NCBI GenBank assembly: GCA_021157985.1
Contig: JAGGVM010000130.1
Span: 1-10,615, forward strand
DNA: 10,615 nt
Origin: Nitrososphaerota archaeon
GTDB taxonomy: Archaea; Thermoproteota; Nitrososphaeria_A; Caldarchaeales; Wolframiiraptoraceae
Direction of reading: 5' to 3'
The translations under genes and the position numbers were made by a program. Of this stretch, positions 1 through 6,677 are shown piece by piece. Positions within the stretch are counted from its first letter, which is position 1. The number at the start of each line of letters is the position of its first letter. The notes below the pieces were generated by a model. That model worked only from the letters and a program-made list of their open reading frames with translations. It was not told the origin of the DNA and did no database searches.

Positions 1-181
1 CCCCGGGATCTGGGCCTGCGTCGAACAACACTACGTTTCTCTCCGTCTCCACGAGTATGCTCAGGCCCCACGCGCCCTCCAACCCCGGCCCCGGAGTGTT
101 ATCGACGAGCACCGTGAGCTTCGCTCGCTCGACTGGCTCAAACCCAGCTCCCTTTTCTCCAAGATCTACACGAGTCGTCAC
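1..181 (-). CDS. MBL-fold metallo-hydrolase, N-terminal fragment (3' end outside window)
   Basis: Reverse-strand reading is open from a GTG at 181 to the window edge, giving 60 codons. The visible protein has a charged leader, then a beta strand KLTVLVDN, a PGPGLEGAWGLSILVE stretch and VVLFDAGPD. This order (LVDN, glycine-rich G-LS, LLFDTGP-like strand) is the usual N-terminus of the archaeal metallo-beta-lactamase-fold family that includes the RFA-P synthase relatives (COG1237 type). The metal-binding HxHxDH motif would lie further on and is not seen, so activity and substrate are unknown. I chose GTG 181 because an anti-SD match, GGTGAT (191-186), sits 4 nt upstream; an in-frame GTG at 190 is the alternative. 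A TATA-like box at 232-242 on the same strand would start a transcript near 211. The gene diverges from aIF5A. Confidence 0.68.
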   Translation of the reverse strand, partial: MTTRVDLGEKGAGFEPVERAKLTVLVDNTPGPGLEGAWGLSILVETERNVVLFDAGPDPG

Positions 182-229
182 AGCTATCACCGCGAGAAGC
201 GGTTTCAGCGATAGACGAAGTGCTCGGGG

Positions 230-243
230 CAGTTTTATAAGCG
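230..243 (-). promoter_or_regulatory. TATA-box promoter of the MBL-fold gene
   Basis: On the minus strand this reads CGCTTATAAAACTG, a good archaeal TATA element. A start about 25 nt downstream (near 211) would leave a leader of about 30 nt before GTG 181, consistent with the SD-like GGTGAT in front of that codon. The assignment rests on sequence and spacing only. Confidence 0.55.
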
Positions 244-279
244 TTTGCTCATAAATACGATTATCAATCTTCGATGAGC

Positions 280-293
280 TCCTCAACGGAGGA
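280..293. repeat. Short inverted repeat TCCTC-AACG-GAGGA
   Basis: A perfect 5-bp inverted repeat with a 4-nt loop lies in the 174-bp space between the divergent MBL-fold and aIF5A genes. It is upstream of both inferred start sites, so it would act as DNA rather than as RNA if it acts at all. With arms this short it may be chance. Confidence 0.3.
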
Positions 294-300
294 ATATCCG

Positions 301-317
301 CGGCTCCTCGCGAGCCG
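301..317. repeat. Inverted repeat CGGCTC-CTCGC-GAGCCG upstream of the aIF5A TATA box
   Basis: A perfect 6-bp inverted repeat with a 5-nt spacer ends 6 nt before the aIF5A TATA element, where archaeal activators commonly bind next to BRE/TATA. It is GC-rich in a GC-rich genome, so a regulatory role is only a possibility. Confidence 0.3.
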
Positions 318-322
318 AACAT

Positions 323-331
323 TCTTATATT
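323..331 (+). promoter_or_regulatory. TATA-box promoter of aIF5A
   Basis: TCTTATATT is an AT-rich box centred about 28 nt before ATG 356. Archaeal transcription starts roughly 25 nt after the TATA centre, which puts the start at or within a few bases of the ATG. The aIF5A mRNA is therefore probably leaderless, in agreement with the lack of an SD site there. Confidence 0.65.
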
Positions 332-355
332 CCTAGCTCGGATTGAGTCTTGATC

Positions 356-751
356 ATGAGCAAGCCTGCTGAACTAGGTTCCCTCAAGGTCGGACACAAC
401 ATAGTAATCGACGGCGAGCCCTGCAGAATAGTCGAGCTCGAGAAGAGCAAGCCCGGGAAACACGGATCGGCGAAGGTCCGATTGGTCGCGATAGGGATCT
501 TCGACAAGGTCAAGCGGACGATGGTCGGCCCAGCGGACACCAAGGTCGAGGTCCCGATAGTCGAGAAGCGGAGCGGCCAGGTCGTCTCGGTGGGAGACAC
601 CGTCAGCGTCATGGACAACGAGACCTATGAGATCGTCGAGATGCCGATCCCCGAGGACGAGTCCCTGGCATCGAAGCTCGAACCCGGATCATCCGTCGAA
701 TACTGGAGAATCCTAGGCCGATACATGATAGTCAACGTTAAACCCGCTTAA
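356..751 (+). CDS. eif5a: Translation initiation/elongation factor 5A (aIF5A), hypusine-containing
   Basis: This is the archaeal orthologue of eIF5A/EF-P, which binds near the ribosomal E site and relieves stalling at poly-proline and similar stretches. The 131-residue protein has the expected length: an N-terminal SH3/KOW-like domain (about 1-68) and a C-terminal OB/S1-like domain (about 70-131). The hypusination loop reads SKPGKHGSAKV, so Lys35 in PGKHG is the residue modified by deoxyhypusine synthase. ATG 356 is preferred over the in-frame TTG at 350 because the TATA box places transcription start at about the ATG, and homologues begin with similar spacing before the VGH-I-DG-PC motif. 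It is a stand-alone gene, convergent with the PurP operon, and should be expressed constitutively. Confidence 0.97.
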   Translation: MSKPAELGSLKVGHNIVIDGEPCRIVELEKSKPGKHGSAKVRLVAIGIFDKVKRTMVGPADTKVEVPIVEKRSGQVVSVGDTVSVMDNETYEIVEMPIPEDESLASKLEPGSSVEYWRILGRYMIVNVKPA

Positions 752-765
752 CGATCCTTCTCACC

Positions 766-782
766 TCTTTTAATCAAAAAGA
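766..782. terminator. Bidirectional T-rich terminator between convergent operons
   Basis: TCTTTT-AATCA-AAAAGA is a perfect 6-bp inverted repeat with a 5-nt loop in the 71-bp gap between the aIF5A stop and the PurP stop. The plus strand offers CTCTTTT 15 nt after the aIF5A stop. The minus strand offers TCTTTTTG about 40 nt after the PurP stop. Archaeal polymerase terminates at oligo-T tracts, so one element could end both transcripts. Confidence 0.55.
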
Positions 783-822
783 TCCGCTGAGCGAATAAGC
801 TAGGAAGCTTTTTCGAGGAGAT

Positions 823-1923
823 TCAGTAGATTAATTGGTCGAGTTTTCCTTGCTTTAACGCGTTCCTGATCTCCCGCGCTATTCGCCTGCCCATAGACAT
901 CGGCTCATCGAAGTAGTATGGAGTGTACGGGGATCCCTGAGTATAGAGGTTTGTCCCCGCGACTATTCTCGCCGAGACCTCGAAGACCGTGAATCCTCGG
1001 CTCGGGTGGTAAACTGTTTCGAGGCAGAAGGGGCCTATGAGCCCGGGCGCGAAGAGCTTTCTCGAAGCCTTCACGACTTTGGCCGCGTCTTCCAAGAGGT
1101 CGACGATGAACTTCTCCCTCACGATCGCCGGAGTATTCCCCGTAACCGTGTAATCCAAGTAGTCTTCAAAGGCGTCTGGAAAACCTCGGTAAAGCTCGTC
1201 CACTACCTCGAGCCTCCTATCGATCCCCAATAGCTCCAGTCTCCCATAATCGAGCTCGGGAACGTTCGCGTCTTCAAGGAGGCTTAGGAAGAAATGCGGA
1301 TAATACCTGACGCCCGCGATGAATTCCTCGATCACGGTCTCAGCTCCCTCCTCGATCAGGTTTCTCTTCTTCAGGTCATCGATCTTCGAGTAGAATTCCT
1401 CCGGAGACGACGCGGTGAAATATCCTCTCCCGCCCTTAGCTCCGTGAAGCTTGACTATCACCCTGCGATCTATCTCCTCCGGGGACTTGAACTTCCTCGG
1501 GGTCTTCACGCCCGCCTCCCGGAGCCAGATCTCCTGCTTTTTCCGATCTCCCTCCCAGTCTAGGGTAAGCCTGTTCCCGAACATCGGGACGTAGAACTTC
1601 TCCTTGAGGTTCTCGGCTCCAACGTATTCGACGAAGGATCCATGAGGAATTATCAAAGCGTTCTCCTCGACGAGCCTCCTCTGAAAATCTTCCCCGAGTA
1701 TCTCTCGGTAATTATCGACCTCTAAGACCTCGTCGGGCCCGGCTTTGGGAAAGCTCTCGTAATATGGCTTGCTGCGGGGCAGGGTGATTCCTATCGTCCC
1801 GAATCCCTCGAGCTTTGCGCCGTGGAATATTTGGAGGGCTGAGTGAGAGCATATCGTCGCCAGCTTGATGTCGGATTCGCTGTATCTATTCAGGGTCTCG
1901 AGTATCTTCTCCCTCGGGATCAT
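823..1923 (-). CDS. purP: PurP: 5-formaminoimidazole-4-carboxamide ribonucleotide (FAICAR) synthetase
   Basis: PurP is the archaeal ATP-grasp enzyme that formylates AICAR with formate and ATP, replacing the folate-dependent PurH step of IMP synthesis. The 366 residues match the family length (about 360). Recognisable blocks are SHSAL-I--GAK-EGF (26-41), PHGSF (93-97), VPMFGNR (112-118), the glycine-rich loop K158-LHGAKGGRGYF (to 169), VIEEFIAG (197-204), GLIGPFCLE (294-302), FEVSARIVAGTN (314-325) and MSMGRRIAREI (342-352). These agree with my recollection of Methanocaldococcus PurP. The stretch 204-260 differs from that enzyme, lacking a YSP motif and having an acidic insert, so it belongs to a distinct PurP subgroup; AICAR as substrate is likely but not proven. 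Its ATG overlaps the stop of the upstream paralogue (ATGA), so the two are probably translationally coupled. Confidence 0.88.
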   Translation of the reverse strand: MIPREKILETLNRYSESDIKLATICSHSALQIFHGAKLEGFGTIGITLPRSKPYYESFPKAGPDEVLEVDNYREILGEDFQRRLVEENALIIPHGSFVEYVGAENLKEKFYVPMFGNRLTLDWEGDRKKQEIWLREAGVKTPRKFKSPEEIDRRVIVKLHGAKGGRGYFTASSPEEFYSKIDDLKKRNLIEEGAETVIEEFIAGVRYYPHFFLSLLEDANVPELDYGRLELLGIDRRLEVVDELYRGFPDAFEDYLDYTVTGNTPAIVREKFIVDLLEDAAKVVKASRKLFAPGLIGPFCLETVYHPSRGFTVFEVSARIVAGTNLYTQGSPYTPYYFDEPMSMGRRIAREIRNALKQGKLDQLIY

Positions 1924-3059
1924 GTAACGAGGTCACCGAGCCTATCCTGCCTTAAGGCCTCCTTGATCTCGAGCGCTATTCTCCTCCCAACGCTCATCGA
2001 GAAGCCCCAGAGGTTCTCCGAGTAAGGCGTGAACTTAGTCCCTGGAGAACCCGGAACCCTGACGCTTACGTCATAGACTATTATCTCCTCATGGGGCGGG
2101 CCGGGGATTATCATGCTCTGAAGCGCGAAAGGTCCTATCACTCCGGGGGGATATTCTTCTCTCGCGGCCTTGACGAATTTCTCTGCGAGCTCGAAGGCGC
2201 GTTCGAGGAGGGATTCCCTGACCGTGCTCGCTATATGCCCAACCTCTATCGTCTTGACTTCCAGGCTTTTCAGGACCTCGATTTGATGCGGCGCGGGTAT
2301 CCTCATTATCCCCTCGAGGTTCGTCTGCCTACGCGTGTCAACTCCCATGAGCTCGATCTCTCCGTCCAGAGGCGAGTAGAAGAAGTTGAAGTTGAAGGGC
2401 GCCCCGACGACGAACTCCTCTATGACCGCCTTCTCCAACCCCTCCCTCGTGATCAAGCCCTTCCGAATAAGTTCCTCCGCCTTCTCCTCGTAGTCCTTGG
2501 GAGACGAGGCGATGAAGAAAGCCCTCTCAAAACCCCTGGCTGCTTCGGGGGCCTTAACGAGCACTAGTCCATCTATCTGAGACGGATCCCTAATGATCCT
2601 CGGGTAAGGTATCCCCGCCTTCTCCATCAGGTAGTATTGGTTTCGCTCGACGTCTCTCTCCTCGATCTTGAGCAGAAACCTGTTCCCCACGATCGGTACC
2701 CTGAGCTCGTTCTCCAAGGCATCGTATCCCACGTAGACGCAGAGCGATCTATGCGGGATGAGAAGCGAGTTCAGCTTCCTCAGCTTCTCTTGGACTTCTC
2801 GGGAGACCATGTCCCTGAACTTGTCCAAGACTATTGCTTCGTCGATTATTCCGACCTCGCGGCCGAACCTCCTCCTAGTTCGAAAATACTTCGAGTAGGT
2901 TTTCTCCCTCCCCTTCTGGCATATGACGACCGTTCTGAATCCCTCGTCCTTCGCCCCTCTACAGATCTCCAGCGCTGAGTGGCTTCCGAGAACGCTTATG
3001 CTCAGGTCGCTTAGAGAGTACTGGTCGAGGATTTCTAGGATCTCCTCGCGCTTGATCAT
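1920..3059 (-). CDS. PurP-family paralogue with a diverged ATP-grasp glycine loop
   Basis: The protein of 379 residues has the same fold and block order as PurP: SHSAL-IC-GAKDEGF (26-41), GNR (125-127), VIEEFVVGAPFNFNFFYSP (212-230), ELMGVDTRR (236-244), MRIPAP (252-257), GVIGPFALQS (306-315) and MSVGRRIALEI (355-365). Key segments are altered. PHGSF has become PHRSL (102-106). The glycine-rich nucleotide loop GA-GGRGYF is replaced by PEAARGFERAFF (171-182). FE-SAR--GGTN has become YDVSVRVPGSPGT (329-341). FCL has become FAL. The central region 212-257 nevertheless resembles methanogen PurP more than the downstream partner does. It may act on a different substrate or be a non-catalytic partner in a mixed oligomer. 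ATG 3059 follows a TATA box by a distance that implies a nearly leaderless mRNA. It is the first gene of the PurP pair. Confidence 0.82.
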   Translation of the reverse strand: MIKREEILEILDQYSLSDLSISVLGSHSALEICRGAKDEGFRTVVICQKGREKTYSKYFRTRRRFGREVGIIDEAIVLDKFRDMVSREVQEKLRKLNSLLIPHRSLCVYVGYDALENELRVPIVGNRFLLKIEERDVERNQYYLMEKAGIPYPRIIRDPSQIDGLVLVKAPEAARGFERAFFIASSPKDYEEKAEELIRKGLITREGLEKAVIEEFVVGAPFNFNFFYSPLDGEIELMGVDTRRQTNLEGIMRIPAPHQIEVLKSLEVKTIEVGHIASTVRESLLERAFELAEKFVKAAREEYPPGVIGPFALQSMIIPGPPHEEIIVYDVSVRVPGSPGTKFTPYSENLWGFSMSVGRRIALEIKEALRQDRLGDLVT

Positions 3060-3085
3060 CTCTTCTCGGATTATCTCCGGAGCCG

Positions 3086-3095
3086 TTTATAAAAG
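3086..3095 (-). promoter_or_regulatory. TATA-box promoter of the PurP pair
   Basis: The minus strand reads CTTTTATAAA in the 45-bp gap between the PRTase-regulator stop (3105) and the first PurP start (3059). The expected start site is near 3065, giving almost no leader. A CTCCGGAG palindrome (3075-3082) lies between the TATA box and the start, where a repressor could block the polymerase. The PurP pair can therefore be transcribed apart from the transporter/PRTase genes, though read-through is also possible. Confidence 0.6.
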
Positions 3096-3104
3096 GTCTT
3101 CGCG

Positions 3105-3812
3105 CTAGATCGTTATGAAAGACTCGATGGGTATGTTGAGCTCCTCGATGAGCTTCTCCTTGGCCTGCTTCAGCGCTATCACGGAGAATATTCCGGAGAT
3201 GTTCGCCTTCAACTCGTTGCAGATCGATACCAGGGCCTTCATCGTTCCCCCGGTCCTGATTATGTCATCAACCAAGAGTATGTAATCTCCTTTCCTTACT
3301 CTCCCCTTCGGGAGGTAGATGTATCGATAGGCGCCGGACTCGAAGATCTGCTTAACCTCGACGAACTCCTTTATCCCGAGCTTCTTGCTCTTCCTGGCGA
3401 CCGCTATCTCCGTTCCGAGCATCGAGGCGAGCTGATACGCGACCGGGATTCCATCCGATTCCATGGTCATCACTTTATCCACCTTGAATCCCATGATCTT
3501 CTCGCTTTCCGTCATGATTATCTGCTTGAGGATGAGCGGGTCGTAGATTATCCGGCTCGTGTCGATCGCGCCTACCTCGTCTCTCTCAAGCCTCCGCTTA
3601 ACCTCTTCGAGGAGGTATTCCCGCTTAAAGATTGCTAAGATCGTCTTGGATTTCTCTAGGCTTGGGAGGACGTGTCCGTTGATGTACCTGCTGAGGACCG
3701 TTGGGGGGAGGTTGATGAGCGAGGAGAGCTGGTCGTAAGACATCTGCTTCTTGAGAAGCCTGAGCGCCTCGATCGAGTTCATCCTATACCAGAGCTCTTC
3801 AAGCCTCTTCAA
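3105..3812 (-). CDS. HTH-PRTase fusion, probable purine-responsive transcriptional regulator
   Basis: The protein of 235 residues has an N-terminal Cro/C1-type helix-turn-helix (about 13-60: DQLSSLINLPPTVLSRYINGH), a linker helix, and a type I phosphoribosyltransferase domain (about 85-235). The PRPP loop ILLVDDIIRTGGTMK (178-192) has both acidic residues and the TGGT turn. VAVARKSKKLGIKEF-like sequence (about 138-150) corresponds to the flexible loop of adenine-type PRTases. This architecture recalls regulators that use a PRTase fold to sense PRPP or nucleotides (bacterial PurR, haloarchaeal GfcR), although the HTH differs from GfcR as I remember it. It could also retain enzyme activity. The TTG start at 3812 has an SD-like AGGTG (3822-3818) 5 nt upstream; ATG 3782 would give a shorter N-terminus but still keep the HTH. 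Targets are probably the adjacent purine genes (inference). Confidence 0.8.
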   Translation of the reverse strand: MKRLEELWYRMNSIEALRLLKKQMSYDQLSSLINLPPTVLSRYINGHVLPSLEKSKTILAIFKREYLLEEVKRRLERDEVGAIDTSRIIYDPLILKQIIMTESEKIMGFKVDKVMTMESDGIPVAYQLASMLGTEIAVARKSKKLGIKEFVEVKQIFESGAYRYIYLPKGRVRKGDYILLVDDIIRTGGTMKALVSICNELKANISGIFSVIALKQAKEKLIEELNIPIESFITI

Positions 3813-3844
3813 GCACCCACCTAAAACATCATAGAAAAACGTGA

Positions 3845-3857
3845 GATTAAAAAGCTA
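3845..3857 (-). promoter_or_regulatory. Possible weak internal promoter before the HTH-PRTase gene
   Basis: The 63-bp gap before the TTG start contains minus-strand GCTTTTTAATCTC, an AT-rich stretch in an otherwise tightly packed operon. It could be a TATA element giving a start near 3826, or the U-rich 3' end of the upstream transcript. The sequence alone does not decide. Confidence 0.25.
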
Positions 3858-3875
3858 ATGCGCCTCGATCTCGCG

Positions 3876-4487
3876 CTAAACGGCCTCCTCCAGCTCGCGG
3901 AGTCTTCGATGATCAACGAATATCGGGAGCTCGCCTAAGCGGATCAGATCCCCGCTATACCAAGGTCCCTCGATCCAGATCGCGGCCCGGCAGACGACCG
4001 AGCCTCCAGCGCGCATTACTAGCCTCTCTAAGGCGTTCAACGTTCCACCCGTCGATACCACGTCGTCGAGCAGGCATACCCGCCGCCCGTTTAGCTCTTC
4101 AGCGTCCTCGCGGACCAAAACCAAGAACTGCTTCTCCCTGGTTGTGATGGATTTGACCTCCTCGACAAGGTAATCCGACATATACGCCTTGATGCTCTTC
4201 CTCGCTATAACCACCCTCCGGAGACCCAGGTCCTTCGCGACCTCATAGGAGAACGCGATCGCCTTCGCCTCGGGGGTCACGAGGAACTCGGGGTCAAAGG
4301 GCTTTATCTTATCCGCCATGATCTTCGCCGCCTCCGAGATGAACTCGATGTCTCCCAGAATGACCCGCGCGTTCGACGCTATCCACAGTCCTTCATCGAC
4401 CTGTATTAGGGGAAGCTCCCTCGTCACTCTCCCGATCTTTATCGGGTAAGCTTTCTGGCCTTGGTAGAGGATTACCCGTTTGGTCAT
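3876..4487 (-). CDS. Type I purine phosphoribosyltransferase (adenine/xanthine-like)
   Basis: Probably transfers the phosphoribosyl group of PRPP to a purine base, a cytosolic salvage reaction. The protein of 203 residues shows the type I PRTase core: LVTPEAKAIAFSYEVAKDLG (69-88), the ARKS flexible-loop region (95-98) and the PRPP loop VCLLDDVVSTGGTLNAL (137-153) with Asp141-Asp142. This combination is most like adenine or xanthine PRTases and the related regulators. Unlike the downstream gene it has no HTH, only a short beta-rich N-terminal extension of about 40 residues. Its ATG follows the EcfT stop by one base (TAA-G-ATG), with SD GGTGAT (4497-4492) 4 nt upstream, so it is cotranscribed with the transporter. 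That suggests it traps the imported base or its product. The exact base is not determinable here. Confidence 0.83.
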   Translation of the reverse strand: MTKRVILYQGQKAYPIKIGRVTRELPLIQVDEGLWIASNARVILGDIEFISEAAKIMADKIKPFDPEFLVTPEAKAIAFSYEVAKDLGLRRVVIARKSIKAYMSDYLVEEVKSITTREKQFLVLVREDAEELNGRRVCLLDDVVSTGGTLNALERLVMRAGGSVVCRAAIWIEGPWYSGDLIRLGELPIFVDHRRLRELEEAV

Positions 4488-4488
4488 C

Positions 4489-5205
4489 TTAGATCACCGC
4501 GAGCCAGTAATGCATGATTGATAAGGCGAGGGTGATGATGAGCGCCGCGATTACGGCTACGTCGATGGCTCTGAGCCTGCCCTTGAAGTATCTCCTCCTC
4601 TTGAAGGTGAAGGACTTTAGCTCCATGGCGAGGGTGAGCTTCTCAGCGTTCTCTATGCTTCTGACGAAAAGGGGTATCAGGACGGGGACGTAGTTCCTGA
4701 TCCTGGTTATGAGCGATCCCTTGTCGAGCTCCAGCCCCCTCGAGGCCTGCGCCTCCTTTATGGCCCTATAGTCGTCGGCTATCGTGTAGATGTGTCTCAG
4801 GGTGAGGCCGAGGATGAAGACCGCTCTGTAGGGAAGCCTGAAGGAGTCGAGCGCCTTGACGAGCTCGCCGGGCTTAACCGCCGAGACGAAGTTGAGGGAT
4901 ACCAGGAGTATCAGGAAGAGCCTGAGGGTCATGAAGGCTCCGAGCTGGAAATCGACGCCCGAGCCGTAGTTCTGAAAGAGAGACCATTCATGCATGAAGG
5001 ACCAGAGGATGAAGGCGACGGCGAGGAGAGGGAGCATCGTCTTCAACCCCTTCTTGATCATCGTCTTATCGTCTTCGACTAGGGAGGCGGCGAGAGAAGC
5101 GGCCACGAGCGCGATCATCGCCCAGATATCCCTGCATATGAAAGCCAGGGCAAGCATCGAGGAGAAGAAGAGGACCTTCGTCCTCGGATCCAGACTGAGG
5201 CTCAT
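4489..5205 (-). CDS. ecfT: ECF transporter transmembrane component EcfT
   Basis: EcfT is the membrane scaffold that couples the ATPases to the substrate-binding S component in energy-coupling-factor importers. The protein of about 238 residues begins SLDPRTKVLFF, the usual EcfT opening. It has hydrophobic segments at about 11-45, 58-72, 92-110, 128-142 and 213-235. Two cytoplasmic coupling helices follow: the first with EAQASRGLE (coupling motif S-R-G), the second with AMELKSFTF, where the usual x-R-S/G motif reads L-K-S. The upstream EcfA stop overlaps the start. A strong SD, GGAGGTGA (5220-5213), stands 7 nt before ATG 5205 and 4 nt before an in-frame GTG at 5208. I prefer ATG, but either is plausible and differs by one residue. 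Confidence 0.93.
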   Translation of the reverse strand: MSLSLDPRTKVLFFSSMLALAFICRDIWAMIALVAASLAASLVEDDKTMIKKGLKTMLPLLAVAFILWSFMHEWSLFQNYGSGVDFQLGAFMTLRLFLILLVSLNFVSAVKPGELVKALDSFRLPYRAVFILGLTLRHIYTIADDYRAIKEAQASRGLELDKGSLITRIRNYVPVLIPLFVRSIENAEKLTLAMELKSFTFKRRRYFKGRLRAIDVAVIAALIITLALSIMHYWLAVI

Positions 5206-6677
5206 CACGCGGTCACCTCCGTTGCCTCGAGAAGCCTGCTCGGAGGCTCGAGCTCGAGAACTTCTATCAAGGGCCTGCTTAGGAGTATCTTTTCGGGCGG
5301 GCCGTCGGCGGCGATCTTTCCATCTCTCAAGGCCACTACTCGGTCGCTGACTTTGAGGGCGAAGTCGCTGTCATGGGTTATGACGAGAACCGTTTTCCCG
5401 CGGGCTTTCAGCTCGGAGATGACAGAGGCGATGACCTCAAGGGTTTCCTCGTCCTGGCCCGTGGTGGGCTCATCGAGGACCAGGATCCTCGGGTTCATGG
5501 CCAAGGCTCCCGCAATCGAGACCCTGATTTTCTCCCCCATGCTCAGAAAATACGGGGGATCGTTTCTCCTAGCTTGGAGGCCCAGGGTTTTCAGTGCTTC
5601 CTCCGCGTAGCTCTCGGGTAATCCCAGGTTCCTCGCCCCGAACGCGACCTCATCCCAAACGGTTTCACTCGTGATATGCTTGTCAGGGTCTTGGAAGACG
5701 AAGGCAACGTATCTGGCGAGCTGAGCGGGGCTGAGCTTCCCCGTCTCCTTACCCGCCACCACAACCCTACCCCTAGAAGGCTTAAGCAAGGCGTTAACGT
5801 GCTTCGCGAGAGTCGTTTTCCCGGATCCATTAGGCCCCATGAGGGCCACGGACTCACCCGAGTAGATCTCGAGCGACACCCCCTTGAGAACGTAGTCTCT
5901 CGCGTACTTGAACCACACATCCTCGAACTTAATCACGGGCTCGGGGGTTCCGGGCTTACTGGAGCCAACTCGATGGCTCGGCTCAGGGATTTCCCTGATC
6001 TTCCTCTTCTCCCCCTTCCCGAGCTCGATCACCCTGTCGACGGCTCCCTCGAGCCCCTTAAGCCTCCGCGCCATGACCACTATCCCTTTCCCCTCCGCTT
6101 TCAGCTTCCGAATCGTTCTCCCGAGCTCGATGATCCCCCTCCAGTCCAGGTTGGCCGTCGGATCATCCATGACGAGGTATCTCGGCGCCGTAGCGATCGA
6201 GGAGGCTATCGCGAGCCTCTGCCTCAGCCCCCCGGAGAGCTCGTGAACGTAATACGACCTGTATTTCTTTAATCCGAAGGTTTCCAGGATCTGGTCGGCG
6301 CGCTTCTCGATCTCCGCTTCGTCTAGGCCCAAGTTTTCTAGGCTGAAGGTGATGTCCTCCTCCACGGTTAGCCCGAAGATCTGCATCTCATAGCTTTGGA
6401 GGATTATGTTGACGGTTTTGACGTTCTCCCTTATCCTCGAGGAGAGGATGTCTCTTCCATCCGCGAAAACCCTTCCCTCGACCTCCGCCCTAACCTTGTT
6501 CGGGATTATTCCGACGAGGCAATAGGCCAGGGTCGTCTTCCCGGATCCGCTCGGCCCCGTGATGGCCAAAGCCTCCCCAGGCTTAACAGAAAAATTGAGG
6601 TTTTTGAAGACCCAGTCTCCACCGTATCCGCAGCTTAGGTTGACGACCCTCAGCTCGGAGCCGTTCACAGCCTCCAC
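5205..6677 (-). CDS. ecfA: Fused double ATPase of ECF transporter (EcfA-EcfA')
   Basis: Two ABC ATPase domains in one chain of 490 residues take the place of separate EcfA1 and EcfA2. Domain 1 (about 8-225): Walker A GPSGSGKTT (41-49), Q-loop Gln94, signature LSGG (147-150), Walker B YLVMDDP with Asp172 in place of the catalytic Glu, and Arg204 where the switch His should be. A linker (about 225-247) follows. Domain 2 (about 248-490): Walker A GPNGSGKTT (281-289), Q-loop FQDPDKH (328-334), signature LSMGE (378-382) instead of LSGGQ, Walker B VLDEP with Glu403, and switch His435 in VITHD. Each domain thus degrades complementary motifs, giving one consensus and one degenerate composite ATP site. 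Start is GTG 6677; GTG 6668 would make a GTGA overlap with the S-component stop and is nearly as likely. Confidence 0.95.
   Translation of the reverse strand: MEAVNGSELRVVNLSCGYGGDWVFKNLNFSVKPGEALAITGPSGSGKTTLAYCLVGIIPNKVRAEVEGRVFADGRDILSSRIRENVKTVNIILQSYEMQIFGLTVEEDITFSLENLGLDEAEIEKRADQILETFGLKKYRSYYVHELSGGLRQRLAIASSIATAPRYLVMDDPTANLDWRGIIELGRTIRKLKAEGKGIVVMARRLKGLEGAVDRVIELGKGEKRKIREIPEPSHRVGSSKPGTPEPVIKFEDVWFKYARDYVLKGVSLEIYSGESVALMGPNGSGKTTLAKHVNALLKPSRGRVVVAGKETGKLSPAQLARYVAFVFQDPDKHITSETVWDEVAFGARNLGLPESYAEEALKTLGLQARRNDPPYFLSMGEKIRVSIAGALAMNPRILVLDEPTTGQDEETLEVIASVISELKARGKTVLVITHDSDFALKVSDRVVALRDGKIAADGPPEKILLSRPLIEVLELEPPSRLLEATEVTA

Noticed and set aside
57..254. Plus-strand frame of 65 codons at the left edge
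   Set aside because: The minus strand of the same stretch encodes an MBL-fold N-terminus with its own SD-like site and TATA box. The plus frame is Ser/Arg/Pro-rich noise.
350..355. TTG start two codons upstream of the aIF5A ATG
   Set aside because: The TATA box places transcription start at about the ATG, so the TTG may not be in the mRNA. Homologues begin at the ATG.
2091..2567. Plus-strand frame of 158 codons opposite the PurP paralogue
   Set aside because: Shadow of the PurP paralogue: it starts and stops inside it, has no promoter or SD, and shows no recognisable motif.
823..3059. Tandem PurP genes as a frameshifted or recently duplicated single gene
   Set aside because: Both are full length with their own starts and stops. 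They differ throughout, including in key motifs, so they are old paralogues and not a recent duplication or a broken gene.
5676..6272. Long open frame of 198 codons on the plus strand
   Set aside because: It is antisense to the EcfA gene, whose motifs are unmistakable. Its protein is Arg/Leu/Pro-rich without any domain, as expected of a shadow frame in GC-rich coding DNA.
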